In this document: positions 36,559 to 45,572 of the stretch, piece by piece
How the letters are laid out: every line of letters starts with the position of its first letter
Numbering within the stretch: position 1 is the first letter of the stretch
DNA from: Legionella sheltonii
GTDB taxonomy: Bacteria > Pseudomonadota > Gammaproteobacteria > Legionellales > Legionellaceae
Direction: 5' to 3'
Assembly (NCBI RefSeq): GCF_026191355.1
Contig: NZ_JAPHOQ010000008.1
Span: forward strand, 169,118-233,117
DNA length: 64,000 nt
The notes under the pieces: model-generated
Told to the model about the DNA's origin: nothing
Seen by the model: the letters and a program-made list of their open reading frames with translations, nothing else
Database searches by the model: none
Program-made: the position numbers and the translations under genes

Positions 36559-37985
36559 GTGAGTGCAAATTCATTCTCGTCTGAGATTACATCCTGCTGC
36601 TTTGCTCCAAATATTCCTTGTCCCGGATAATTTATTTTTATGTTAGACTTTTTCACCAGTTTTTCATCAGGTTTATGGAAGCCAGGAGATGCAAGCGAGC
36701 CTTTACGAGGGGTTAAAACCACCACTCTACTTGATACTACAGATTTAAGTGGTCTTCGTCCATTGGCTCCCTCGTCCAATTGCTTATCAAATTCAACTCT
36801 TGGAGTTGTCAAGCTTTCTGTTATTTCAGAACAATCTGTCGCAGCACTTTCGTCTCCAGTTAAACCGGAAAAATCAGTTTGTGCATCTTGATGTTGAGGA
36901 CCATTTGTAATATCAGAACCCTCTATATCGGCACTATCAACCCGAGGTACATCAGGATTATCTAATAAGTTTGCTTCTCTTTCATGAGACGCTGGTAAAG
37001 TTTGTGATTTGAATTTATCAGTTCGGGAAATTTTTTTACGCTTTATTTCTTCTTCTCTATCTTCTTTACTCCAGTATTCGCTCTCATAATCTGATGAATC
37101 CGAATTAGTAGTTATTGATTCAGATGAACTTGTAAACGGATCAATATCATCGATGCCAATTGTTAATACATCTTTTCGTTCACGAGATTTTTTAATTCTG
37201 GAGTTTGAACGCCTAAAAGGGAATGAATCAAATTTTGATTTTTTCTTTTCATCTGTTTGAGGTAAAGTAGAATACTCTGCGGAAATTTTAGACCGATTTT
37301 GAACAACTTGTTGGCTAAGGTATCTTGGGGTTTTTTTGCGAACAAAATCATGCTCTCTGAGCTCTAATTGATCCAGTTGAAGAGGGCTAAGATTAAAGTT
37401 AACCCTTTCTTTTTCTGATCGTTTTTCTGGATGCATGGGTTGATCAAGATGCTCTTCAAGATCCAGCGCAAATACTTCTTGAAAAAGTGCTATAGGGCTA
37501 GAGCTAAGACTACCCTCATTGCTGGTATCAGAAGAGGTAATAGAGGTATCTGGATAACTGTGTCTATTATTTCCAGTTTTAGATATTTTTCTTTCAGAGT
37601 CTGTTTCTAAATCTTGCCACTGGGGATCTTGTTCGTTTCCGTCCGTATTATTTGATTCCAATTGTAGCGCTGGGCCCATAAAAAATTTATCGATGGAACG
37701 TGTACCATAACCGAGCTCTCTCAGTCTTTTCCAGTCTGGATTTGACTGAGCCCTCGAACGCGTTTGCTCTCTGCTTGCAAAAGTATCTTCTATTGATTTT
37801 TGTTCAACAAAATCCTGAACTTCCGTAACTTGTTCTACTTGATGTATTCCAGCGGGGTCTTGTAATGCGTCCTTTTCTTTAACAGGAATCTCTATTAAAC
37901 TTTTCAAGAACCCTTTAATTTTGCCTTGCTTTTTTTCGGCTTTTTTGGCTCTAAATTTTTTCGCCACTTTCTCCATGCCCAGCAT
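36537..37985 (-). CDS. Disordered, charged protein; C terminus formed by the inverted-repeat element
   Basis: The 482-residue product starts MLGMEKVAKKFRAKKAEKK after a GAGGTG ribosome site. It is rich in Ser, Glu, Asp, Lys and Arg throughout (for example ITTNSDSSDYESEYWSKEDR), with no hydrophobic core segment, so most of it is probably unfolded. No family is recognised. The final residues TGSGLEL are encoded by element copy B, so the native C terminus has probably been replaced. A polar, acidic protein on a Legionella island could be an effector. If it was, loss of the native tail may have removed its secretion signal. Confidence 0.55.
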   Translation of the reverse strand: MLGMEKVAKKFRAKKAEKKQGKIKGFLKSLIEIPVKEKDALQDPAGIHQVEQVTEVQDFVEQKSIEDTFASREQTRSRAQSNPDWKRLRELGYGTRSIDKFFMGPALQLESNNTDGNEQDPQWQDLETDSERKISKTGNNRHSYPDTSITSSDTSNEGSLSSSPIALFQEVFALDLEEHLDQPMHPEKRSEKERVNFNLSPLQLDQLELREHDFVRKKTPRYLSQQVVQNRSKISAEYSTLPQTDEKKKSKFDSFPFRRSNSRIKKSRERKDVLTIGIDDIDPFTSSSESITTNSDSSDYESEYWSKEDREEEIKRKKISRTDKFKSQTLPASHEREANLLDNPDVPRVDSADIEGSDITNGPQHQDAQTDFSGLTGDESAATDCSEITESLTTPRVEFDKQLDEGANGRRPLKSVVSSRVVVLTPRKGSLASPGFHKPDEKLVKKSNIKINYPGQGIFGAKQQDVISDENEFALTGSGLEL

Positions 37986-38090
37986 TCTTCACCTCATCAT
38001 AACCGTGGCTTACATAATTTTCCGCGACATATCACTTTTTTTTGCGGATTCTAGCAGCTTGAGTTTTTCTGTAAAGAAATATCAACAACG

Positions 38091-38197
38091 CTTAATGGGG
38101 TCAGGCCTTGAATTGTGAATTTCAATTGAAGATTGATGAATCTATTGACGATTAGAATGCTATAGTTTTGAAAATTCACAATTCAAGGCCTGACCCT
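38091..38197. mobile_element. Inverted-repeat element, copy C (different interior)
   Basis: The CTTAATGGGG start and both 22-base ends match the other copies, but the left interior is different and shorter (TTTCAATTGAAGATTGATGA). The right part CTATAGTTTTGAAAATTCAC is shared. Total length is about 107 bp. Confidence 0.8.
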
Positions 38198-38630
38198 GAA
38201 CGCTCCTGAACGATCACTCAGCTATTCAGCTATAGCAACAAATAGTTGTATTAGATGCATTCAATAATCGTTGAGCTAAACGCTTCTGTTTTTGATTTAG
38301 CGAGCCCTATTCATTTATGTCCATTAGTGACGATGGAAGAGTTTAAATCTCAAGTACAAAAGAGTAAATCCACAGAAATACCCTCAGTAAGTTCGATAGG
38401 GTACTTTAAAATAAGAACCCCCTTTAAGGAAGCGGTTGAGGGGAAACTCACAACCGAGGTGAAAACCGCAACTTTCTCAGGACCCTAAACAAGTTAAATG
38501 CTTACCTGGTTTACTTTGGTTAAACCAGGCTCCTTCCCCAGGGTACATTTAAAATTATCAAGTTTCGTATAGATTACTAATAGAAATAGGAGGCAAGAGG
38601 GAAAAGTTCCCGAAAACTCAGGGAACCTTT
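38198..38630. other. Intergenic region in the island
   Basis: A 77-codon plus-strand frame (38255-38488) lies here but has no ribosome site and no recognised motif. A hairpin CCTGGTTTA / TAAACCAGG occurs at 38505-38529. The content may be a gene remnant. Confidence 0.35.
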
Positions 38631-40178
38631 CTAAATCTCAACTCCATGATTTAAGGGTTCGCTATCTGCACAAACCTGTTTCTCCAATGAAGTAGCAAAA
38701 ATTCCCTGTTTCCCAAGAAGTGCCCCCGTATTTTGAGGAGTACTTTGAGATAGTTGATACCTATTCCACACATCCGGAATTGGATAGATTTGAGTTTTAA
38801 TTAAATCAATTGTTTTCATTCCTGATTTGAATAATCCATCAGTCTTTAAACGTTGAAAACTATCCATTCCACGAATTAGCTCAGACATTGACTCTTTGAT
38901 AGTAAAACCTTCAATCATATTGGGATTATCCAGAAGGGTTGGAGAAAATCCATGTCGCACCAATTCTCGATTTAAAAGGAGATTGCAAAACAATCTTCCA
39001 TTGCAATCACTAAAAGGATGAATCAGTTCTAATTTCTTGCAAAACATAATGATCGCATGTAATAAAGCTTGCGGGTTTTCAGTTTGGGTAGAGGCCGTTG
39101 TTTCATACTCTTCTATCATTCGTTGAATGACAGTATCTAAGTCCTCCGTTTTTATAGAACTTACTCCATCAAAACTCAAGGGAGCCTGCTTTTCTAATGT
39201 GCATAAGTCTTTAAACTGCGTTAGGTTCTCTATATAGCCAAGAAAAGTTAAAGTCCTCAATGACAGTCCATAGCTAGGTCTATATTTTCGATAAATCCCT
39301 TCCGTTTTATCCCCAATAATACCTTTCGCACAAATAGAGTGTAGTTTCTTAAAGTACTCAGGGGTTAATGGTTCTGTGATGGTTTCTTTAGTATACAGCC
39401 AGGCTTGATATAATTGATTAATACAGCCCCTTTCCTGCGCCTCATAATTAGCCCAACCCTTCTTTTGTTGATAACCATCCATAAAGAGACGCCACAATTC
39501 AAGCTCAGGAAAATCCTGATAAAAATAGGCTGCATTTCCTTTTTGTTCAGGATGCCAGTAAATTTTGAGTGAGTTTGCTAGTTCTTCTTCGCTTAAAGTA
39601 TTTCTCTGAAAATGCGGGGAATTAAACGTGCCTGAATTTATTATTAATTCCCTGAGCACTTGATTTTCATGTATCGCTGCAACCAATGTGCGTAACTCGA
39701 ACTCGCTAAGATTGCTCGCATATTCGCTAATAAAAAAAGACAGTTCCTGGATAAGTTCTTGTAATAATTCAGGAACTTCGCCTATTTTTTCCAGAGCGGA
39801 GGATGTCCAATCAGTATCACCATGTTCATTTTTATACGGAATTGACTTTATAATAGATAGCGGGTTTTTTTCAAAAAAAATACGAAAGGCAAGGAGAATA
39901 CTTCTTTTATTTTCCTCCGATTGCTCCAAAATAGATCTTGGTAAAAGACCAAATAATTCCGCAATGACGGTACAAGCTTTGTAATCATCAGTTTGATTAA
40001 TGGCTTCAATATCAGTGGGATTGGTAATATGAGCAAGAATAAATTCCCGCAATTCAGCGTCCTCACCAGTAATATGTCCATAATGGATCCCTCGTGCGAT
40101 CAATCGCAAGGGAGTATCTAATTTGGGTGTTGATTTGAAGTTATTTAGTTTTGATTGATATAGCGGAGAAATTTCCAT
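38631..40178 (-). CDS. Fic-domain protein (predicted AMPylase or related transferase)
   Basis: The 515-residue protein has a C-terminal Fic core. The motif is H387-PFSDCNGR-395, where the usual pattern is HPFxxGNGR, so the catalytic His, Asn and Arg are kept while one Gly is Cys. Upstream, KGIIGDKTEGIYRKYR fits the Fic flap. The N-terminal ~200 residues are helical and unlike known domains. Fic enzymes usually transfer AMP to Ser/Thr/Tyr of target proteins, and several are Legionella effectors. No ribosome site is evident, but the frame is intact. It lies between element copies C and D. Confidence 0.8.
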   Translation of the reverse strand: MEISPLYQSKLNNFKSTPKLDTPLRLIARGIHYGHITGEDAELREFILAHITNPTDIEAINQTDDYKACTVIAELFGLLPRSILEQSEENKRSILLAFRIFFEKNPLSIIKSIPYKNEHGDTDWTSSALEKIGEVPELLQELIQELSFFISEYASNLSEFELRTLVAAIHENQVLRELIINSGTFNSPHFQRNTLSEEELANSLKIYWHPEQKGNAAYFYQDFPELELWRLFMDGYQQKKGWANYEAQERGCINQLYQAWLYTKETITEPLTPEYFKKLHSICAKGIIGDKTEGIYRKYRPSYGLSLRTLTFLGYIENLTQFKDLCTLEKQAPLSFDGVSSIKTEDLDTVIQRMIEEYETTASTQTENPQALLHAIIMFCKKLELIHPFSDCNGRLFCNLLLNRELVRHGFSPTLLDNPNMIEGFTIKESMSELIRGMDSFQRLKTDGLFKSGMKTIDLIKTQIYPIPDVWNRYQLSQSTPQNTGALLGKQGIFATSLEKQVCADSEPLNHGVEI

Positions 40179-40459
40179 GAGTTTTTTAGCAAGGAGGGCT
40201 TAGAGCATACATTGTGCAATCTATTATTTAATTTGTCAATTTTAGGGCTTTCCAAAATATAAGCGGCCTGAAGGCTAGATAAGATAGTATAAGAGAAAGG
40301 GCAAACATCGCTAACCAACGCCTGGTCATCAGTAATTCGCAAGCGTAGAGTGGATCGAAGAACTTCAAAATGATTCGCTAACTGACGGGATAATTGAATA
40401 AATTTTTTTTGTTAATAATTAACGACATCTCTTTTTACAAAATGTATCTATAGCCTACG
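40179..40459. other. Intergenic region upstream of the Fic gene
   Basis: AT-rich sequence that probably holds the Fic gene promoter. No gene is supportable. Confidence 0.35.
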
Positions 40460-40687
40460 TTACATTTTGCATGATGAAAATTGAAGATCCAATATATCTT
40501 CAAAAAATATGTTCTCTAACTTATCATAAAAGTTGTGATTTCTAATTAAATAATCTGCAACCTTAGGCCAATGCGCTATCATTTCTGGTAGATTTAACTG
40601 AGAAAATCTTTTGCGTATTGCTCAAGGTATCCTTATATCAAGATCGGCTTGCATTGTCCAACTGCCCATTTCACGAAAATACGCATC
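40460..40687 (-). pseudogene. Gene remnant cut by element copy D
   Basis: One minus-strand frame reads DAYFREMGSWTMQADLDIRI, then P and an in-frame TGA. It continues AIRKRFSQLNLPEM to SSCKM and a TAA. The frame is protein-like on both sides of the stop, and its upstream end is exactly the start of an inverted-repeat element. It looks like the 3' end of a decayed gene; the parent family is not recognised. Confidence 0.5.
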
Positions 40688-40816
40688 TTAATGGGGTCAG
40701 GCCTTGAGTTGTGAAGAAATTGGGTAACATTTTTGCTTGCATTATTTTGGTGTGAGTAAAATAGTCAAAAACTACGACTACAGCTTTGAACATTCACAAT
40801 TCAAGGCCCTGACCCC
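40687..40816. mobile_element. Inverted-repeat element, copy D
   Basis: CTTAATGGGGTCAGGCCTTG begins it, and the right end has an extra C (AAGGCCCTGACCCC). The interior matches copies A, B and E with scattered changes, so this copy is somewhat older. Confidence 0.82.
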
Positions 40817-40911
40817 TTACGGGGTTATAGAAGTGAGAAGGGAAAACAAGTAAAGGAACCAACGATGCTGGATCTGAAGTTAATTTAGAATTAAATAATA
40901 AAGGAATTTAA

Positions 40912-41115
40912 ATGAGGTTTGCATGTAATATAGATAAAACAGATCGGGTTAACCGTACAATAATTGGTGCTGCATTGTGTCTTGCTGCGATCTTTGGAAT
41001 GGGAAAGATTTTTTATATCACATTGGGTATTGTATTGATTTTAGAGGGCATTATCGGTTGGTGCTCTATCCCTTATTTGCTTGGGAAAATAAAGTTAAAG
41101 CACTTAAAACGATAG
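40912..41115 (+). CDS. DUF2892-type small inner-membrane protein
   Basis: The 67-residue protein has the typical N-terminal CNIDKTDRVNRTIIG, then two close hydrophobic segments (about residues 17-33 and 34-50), with GWCSIPYLLG before a basic tail. This is the DUF2892 pattern also seen in YgaP membrane parts. Function is unknown. It stands alone between element copies D and E. Confidence 0.8.
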   Translation: MRFACNIDKTDRVNRTIIGAALCLAAIFGMGKIFYITLGIVLILEGIIGWCSIPYLLGKIKLKHLKR

Positions 41116-41196
41116 ATTTTTTCATAATGGTATGACTTTCTATTCATTTGCCAGGATAAAGAAATTAAAAGGAAATTTATTGGACGTCCCTATTTA

Positions 41197-41224
41197 AAAT
41201 TTTACAATTTAAGGCCTGACGCTG
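41197..41224. mobile_element. Degenerate right end of an inverted-repeat element
   Basis: TTTTACAATTTAAGGCCTGAC matches the right terminal repeat with several substitutions. No left end is seen. Confidence 0.5.
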
Positions 41225-41259
41225 GACGCTAACGTAGCCGTTTATCAAAGGCATTCTTA

Positions 41260-41730
41260 TCATTGGTTATTATTTGAAATAATACCTTGATGTTGAATGT
41301 CATCCTCTAAATATTTAATAAAAAATGTTTTAGTTAGTTTTGGATTATGTTTATTTTCTCGGACAAACTCCACTTCATAGCCGCATTTTTTATAAAACTC
41401 TGGAGCTTGAAATGCACTGGTTACCAAGTTGATATTATTATAACCCTTGCCTTTGAACTGATTTTCAAGAGTTTCAAGAAGCGTGCCCCCAATTTTATGC
41501 TTTCGATAATTGGCGTGCACCCACAGATCTTCCACGTAAATTTCTGCAAAGGCAGTGTATGCGGTTAATAGCCCAACTAAACGATTCTTTTTATCTCTAG
41601 CTGCAATGTAAAATAATGCATAATTACAAACAATACCATGTTCTGCTTCGGCTGCGATATGACCTTTTTCGACTAAGTCCAACTCGGCTTGTGTTACAAC
41701 AGCCTCATAATGATAACTGATTTCGTCCAT
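41260..41730 (-). CDS. GNAT-family N-acetyltransferase
   Basis: The 156-residue protein shows the GNAT core. YVEDLWVHANYRKHKIGGTL contains the acetyl-CoA loop (RKHKIGG), and FYKKCGYE fits motif B. Substrate is unknown. It is a single gene in the island. Confidence 0.8.
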   Translation of the reverse strand: MDEISYHYEAVVTQAELDLVEKGHIAAEAEHGIVCNYALFYIAARDKKNRLVGLLTAYTAFAEIYVEDLWVHANYRKHKIGGTLLETLENQFKGKGYNNINLVTSAFQAPEFYKKCGYEVEFVRENKHNPKLTKTFFIKYLEDDIQHQGIISNNNQ

Positions 41731-41862
41731 ACATTTTCCGCTCTAAATTAATTTAAAAAAGAATCCGTTACATCAAGAAAACTATCTAGATTGTTGGGGA
41801 GGGCTTTGTTAATGTTTTCACTTTATAGGATAGGTTTACAAAATCAAGATTAATCGAAAATA

Positions 41863-41993
41863 CTTAATGGGGTCAGGCCTTGAATTGTGAAGAAATTGGG
41901 GAATATTTTTGCTTGCATTATTCTCGTGTGAGTAAAATAGTCAAAAAATTACGACTATAGTTTTGAAAAATTCACAATTCAAGGCCTGACCCC
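41863..41993. mobile_element. Inverted-repeat element, copy E
   Basis: Full-length copy with both ends intact (GGGGTCAGGCC at 41869, GGCCTGACCCC ending 41993). It abuts the broken GAF gene; the GAF frame stops 6 bp before it. Confidence 0.85.
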
Positions 41994-41999
41994 AAAAGT

Positions 42000-42194
42000 T
42001 CACACTTGAGTAGATTTCATCCATTGGCGGTCAGCTTCAAGAAAAGATATGGCCGATATAGGGACTTCAAAAAGTTTGCGCGCAATACGAGTTACCCTAT
42101 CGAAACGCTCCTCATTCTCCGTATCGAGGATGTGCAATTTGTAAAGCGTTGCTAGACGTTCCGCTTCATTTTTGGGTTTTTCAGGAGGAATCAT
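42000..42194 (-). pseudogene. N-terminal fragment of a GAF-domain signalling protein
   Basis: The 64 codons start after AAGGA and read ERLATLYKLHILDTENEERF, then RIARKLFEVPISAISFLEADRQWMKS. This is the usual opening of a GAF domain in diguanylate cyclases or histidine kinases (cf. LNILDTPPEERFDRL). The rest of the domain and any output domain are missing because the frame ends at element copy E. Confidence 0.75.
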
Positions 42195-42370
42195 TAATAT
42201 TCCTTTGCTTGCAAATTTACAATATTAAGAAAAACGCTCATTAAATAGTATATATCATTTATTCTGGATAAATTGAACGTGTGAGTACTTCATTAAAAGT
42301 AGTGAGGTCATGCAAACGATAATTTGATAGTGATTTATTATGAGCATGCTTAAAAATGAGGGTCTTTTGA

Positions 42371-42405
42371 TGAGATGGCACTCAAGGAAAATGAGTGCCA
42401 TCTCA
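42371..42405 (-). terminator. Strong hairpin after the fasciclin gene
   Basis: TGAGATGGCACTCA pairs perfectly over 14 bp with TGAGTGCCATCTCA around a 7-base loop, a few bases past the stop codon of the minus-strand fasciclin gene. No long T-run follows. Confidence 0.6.
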
Positions 42406-42411
42406 ACACAA

Positions 42412-42882
42412 CTACTCTTTAGGAATTAAAACGTGATCGATAACGTGAATCACGCCATTAGACGCGTTCACATCAGCTTTGACAACCTCTGCATTATTGA
42501 CAAAAACTTTACCCTCTTTAACTGTTACATCAACATCTTGTCCGCCCAGTGTTTTAACCATTCCTGGCTTAATTTTATCAGAAGTAATGTCTCCACTGAT
42601 GACGTGATAAAGTAAAACAGCCTTCAGCTTCTCAGGATTTGCTAGAAGGGCATCTAAATCAGCTTTTGGAATACTGGCAAAAGCCTCATTGGTCGGTGCA
42701 AAAACCGTGAAAGGTCCTTTACCCTCAAGTGCACTGACAAGCCCCGTTTTTTTAAGTAAGGAAACAAGAGTTGAAAAATCTTTGTTACCTTCAGCAACGT
42801 TAACTATAGTACCGCTTGCACTTGCTGCGATGCTGTAGAGGGAAATGAGTGCAACTAAAAACAACTGTTTGATTAATTTCAT
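42412..42882 (-). CDS. Fasciclin (FAS1) domain secreted protein
   Basis: The 156-residue product has a signal peptide (residues 1 to about 22, ending ASA). One FAS1 domain follows, with TVFAPTNEAFASIP (H1 box) and the late NGVIHVIDHVLIP (H2 box). Such proteins are periplasmic or surface adhesion-like. AAGGA lies before the ATG. Confidence 0.92.
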   Translation of the reverse strand: MKLIKQLFLVALISLYSIAASASGTIVNVAEGNKDFSTLVSLLKKTGLVSALEGKGPFTVFAPTNEAFASIPKADLDALLANPEKLKAVLLYHVISGDITSDKIKPGMVKTLGGQDVDVTVKEGKVFVNNAEVVKADVNASNGVIHVIDHVLIPKE

Positions 42883-43096
42883 ATTAATATCCTTATGAGT
42901 TTGTAACTTTATCTGAAGATTAGACTATTTTCTGATTGAAGCCATTTCAAATAGTCCTTAAATTAAGCCTGGTTTTATAAACATTTACTATCAGTACGAA
43001 TCAAATTTTTTGATGTAACACCTCCTTATTGCAAAGTTTTTTCTGCAACTTTTTTGTTGATCGATGAAAATTATTTTTACCCATTGACTTTACCTG

Positions 43097-44206
43097 TCAT
43101 AAAATTTCCGCAGCAATGGCGTACTCATTTTGCATTTTGATGAGCTTTAGCTTGCTGTCTTGGTATCGCTCATGATTTTTATCGACTAAAGTAATGTGTC
43201 CAACCTTGCGCTTAGGATGAGATTTTTTACCATAATCATGATAATGGGCACCCGGTATCTCAAGACATGATTGGATGGGGAACATCTTGCCAAGGCAGTT
43301 GACTAACAAGCAATTGCTCATAAGCTCCGTAAGGCCTAAGGGTAGAGAAAAAATCGCACGTAAATGATTTTCAAACTGACTGGTTATTGCCCCTTCAATG
43401 GTTAGATGCCCAGAATTATGGACTCTTGGAGCCATTTCATTGACTATCAGTTCGCCATTATGGTTAAAAAATTCGATGGTTATAACGCCGACATAGCTCA
43501 GAGAATCCATAATCTTTCTCGCAATGTCTTGGGCTTTTTGTTGCAATAAATTATTGTCTAACGGGGCTTCGGACCACTGAAGGATGCCCTGATGATGTTG
43601 ATTTCTGATAAGAGGATAAAATTGAACCTCTTCTTGCTGATTTCTCACCGCAATAAGCGATAGCTCCTCCTCAAAAGGAAGAAACTGCTCCAAAATCAAA
43701 TCACGTGACTGCATCAATTCCCAGGCTGTTGCTAAGTCAGACAACTCATGAAGAACATATTGTCCTTTGCCATCGTAGCCTAATCGTCTTGTTTTCAAAA
43801 TGGCAGAGCTATTCCAACTTACAAAGGCGTCCTGCAGTTCCTTTTGCGATTCAATCGCAGTAAAACGAGCTGTTTTTATTTTTAACGAGTTTAAAAATGA
43901 TTTTTCCAAAAAGCGATCTTGAGTTATTTGCAGCGCTTTAGTAGAGGGATAAAATGGAACTTTTTTGGCAATGAACTCAGCACAAGCCAAGGGTATGTTT
44001 TCTGTTTCAAAAGTGACGCAATCGACTTCATTGCAAAACGCAGTAAGTGCTTTCTCGTCATCAAATGATGCTGAAATGAGGCGCGTTAAATGGCGCACAC
44101 AGGGACTAGGATCGGGTGATAGGCATACCGTATTAATTCCTAACGAGTGGGCAGCCAAAACTAGCATTTTTGCGAGTTGCCCACCACCTAAAATACCGAG
44201 TTTCAT
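43097..44206 (-). CDS. purK: N5-carboxyaminoimidazole ribonucleotide synthase
   Basis: The 369-residue ATP-grasp enzyme begins [19 protein letters not shown], typical of PurK. It has [14 protein letters not shown], the [11 protein letters not shown] strand and [12 protein letters not shown] near the metal site. It uses ATP and bicarbonate to convert AIR to N5-CAIR, the substrate of PurE. It overlaps purE by 4 bp and is the last gene of the putative dabB-to-purK operon. Confidence 0.95.
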   Translation of the reverse strand: MKLGILGGGQLAKMLVLAAHSLGINTVCLSPDPSPCVRHLTRLISASFDDEKALTAFCNEVDCVTFETENIPLACAEFIAKKVPFYPSTKALQITQDRFLEKSFLNSLKIKTARFTAIESQKELQDAFVSWNSSAILKTRRLGYDGKGQYVLHELSDLATAWELMQSRDLILEQFLPFEEELSLIAVRNQQEEVQFYPLIRNQHHQGILQWSEAPLDNNLLQQKAQDIARKIMDSLSYVGVITIEFFNHNGELIVNEMAPRVHNSGHLTIEGAITSQFENHLRAIFSLPLGLTELMSNCLLVNCLGKMFPIQSCLEIPGAHYHDYGKKSHPKRKVGHITLVDKNHERYQDSKLKLIKMQNEYAIAAEIL

Positions 44207-44706
44207 AATGACTCCAATTGGGGTTTATTGTTATCAAGAACCTTTTGGGTTTGTTGCGCCCGGTATTGATTCAAGCGTTCGCAAATCTCCGGGTTATTGT
44301 TGGCAAGGATTGCGGCTGCTAACAGTGCTGCATTAATTGCGCCTGCTTTGCCGACTGCTAATGTACCAACCGGTATACCTGCTGGCATTTGTACTATGGA
44401 AAGTAGTGAGTCCAGGCCATTAAGTAAGGAAGAAGGTATTGGGACACCAAAAACAGGAAGTCTGGTTATTGCGGCCATCATTCCTGGAAGATGTGCCGCA
44501 CCTCCAGCACCCGCGATAATAATCTGTATTCCGCGTTCTGCAGCGTTTCGCGCATAGTCATAGAGTTTGTCTGGTGTCCGATGCGCCGATACAATTTCTG
44601 CCTCAAAAGAAATCTTTAAGCCCTCTAATGTTTTTGCGCTCTCAGAAAGTATTGGCCAATCACTTTGAGATCCCATAATGATGCCAACTAAAGGTTTTTC
44701 TTGCAT
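44203..44706 (-). CDS. purE: PurE class I, N5-CAIR mutase (purK-linked copy)
   Basis: The 167-residue protein has [19 protein letters not shown] and [11 protein letters not shown], so it is class I. It is the second purE of the window; the other is at 2992-3492 without purK. AGGAG lies nine bases before the ATG. It begins 30 bp after the DUF6671-like gene with no terminator between, and overlaps purK. Confidence 0.94.
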   Translation of the reverse strand: MQEKPLVGIIMGSQSDWPILSESAKTLEGLKISFEAEIVSAHRTPDKLYDYARNAAERGIQIIIAGAGGAAHLPGMMAAITRLPVFGVPIPSSLLNGLDSLLSIVQMPAGIPVGTLAVGKAGAINAALLAAAILANNNPEICERLNQYRAQQTQKVLDNNKPQLESL

Positions 44707-44736
44707 TTCAATATACTCCTAATGGGGTTACTTTTT

Positions 44737-45570
44737 TTAAGGGTTACAATAATCACAATATTGTGGCTCAGCTGCTTCTAACCCGTCTTTTCTTGGGTGA
44801 GTCTCCTGATAATCACATTGAATACAGCCCCAAACTTCGTGAAGGTAGAAGGAGGTGGGTGATGTGCATTCATTGCAAGGAAGACTGCCTGAGGTTTCTT
44901 TAAACCCAAAACCAGGAGCGCAACAATTAGGGCAACAACATTGAATTCGATGAGCTAGTTTTTCTGCGAGTTCAGAAATCGCCTGCATCCTTAATGGATT
45001 CATCATGGCTCTCATATCCGTTGCAAGAAAGAGTTCTTTTTCTTGTTGGAAGCCAAGAGATAATGCAGTCTTGAGCGTCTCAATGTCTCTAATTCCTTTG
45101 GCAATAACCGTTTTCTCTTTGTTGGTTTGCAAGGTTAGAGCATGTTCGGGAAAACCTGCTTTTTCTAAAAAATCGTCAAGCTCTGTTTGTGGGGTAATGG
45201 TCATCATGCGATAATTTGTTTTGGTTGTTGTGTATTGCTCTGCAATCACCCAATTGTTTTTGCGATCTAAAAAGACCATGATTTCATGGTCGCTGGGAAT
45301 AAAGGGAAATGCAGGATGCGGACCAAAACTTCCTTCGCTAGCAACTGCTAATTCATAACCGTAGTGCTCTGCAGCACGTCTTGCTTTTAAAATACAGGTA
45401 TCATAGGGACTTAATGTCCTTGCTATTTCACCAGTAAAGGTCCCAAATTGGTCAGTATCGAAATCGTGTACATCCAGTTTGCACGACAGTTTATCAGAAA
45501 ATACTTTCGCAATTGCTTTTTCTTTCTCATGTTTTGAGGCAAGCAAAACCGACTGATTGCGATAATGCAT
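44737..45570 (-). CDS. DUF6671-like cysteine-rich protein
   Basis: The 277-residue product starts after GGGAG (MHYRNQSVLLASKHEKEKAI). The middle contains ASEGSFGPHPAFPFIPSDHE, a conserved-looking block. The C-terminal third has paired cysteines (CCCPNCC, CNEC, CIQCDY, CDYC) that could form zinc ribbons. I associate this layout with DUF6671; function is unknown. It begins 2 bp after the PII-like gene and precedes purE, so it is in the middle of the DAB-PurEK run. Confidence 0.7.
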   Translation of the reverse strand: MHYRNQSVLLASKHEKEKAIAKVFSDKLSCKLDVHDFDTDQFGTFTGEIARTLSPYDTCILKARRAAEHYGYELAVASEGSFGPHPAFPFIPSDHEIMVFLDRKNNWVIAEQYTTTKTNYRMMTITPQTELDDFLEKAGFPEHALTLQTNKEKTVIAKGIRDIETLKTALSLGFQQEKELFLATDMRAMMNPLRMQAISELAEKLAHRIQCCCPNCCAPGFGFKETSGSLPCNECTSPTSFYLHEVWGCIQCDYQETHPRKDGLEAAEPQYCDYCNP

Positions 45571-45572
45571 GA

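Noticed and set aside
38255..38488. 77-codon plus-strand frame in the island
   Set aside because: No ribosome site and no similarity that I recognise; could be a remnant but is not supportable as a gene.
40145..40342. 65-codon minus-strand frame at the start of the Fic gene
   Set aside because: Overlaps the Fic start region in another frame, with no ribosome site or motif.
34126..42411. CRISPR array, suggested by recurring ~22-bp repeats
   Set aside because: The repeats are ends of inverted-repeat elements with conserved interiors and irregular spacing of 1-3 kb; no spacers or cas genes.
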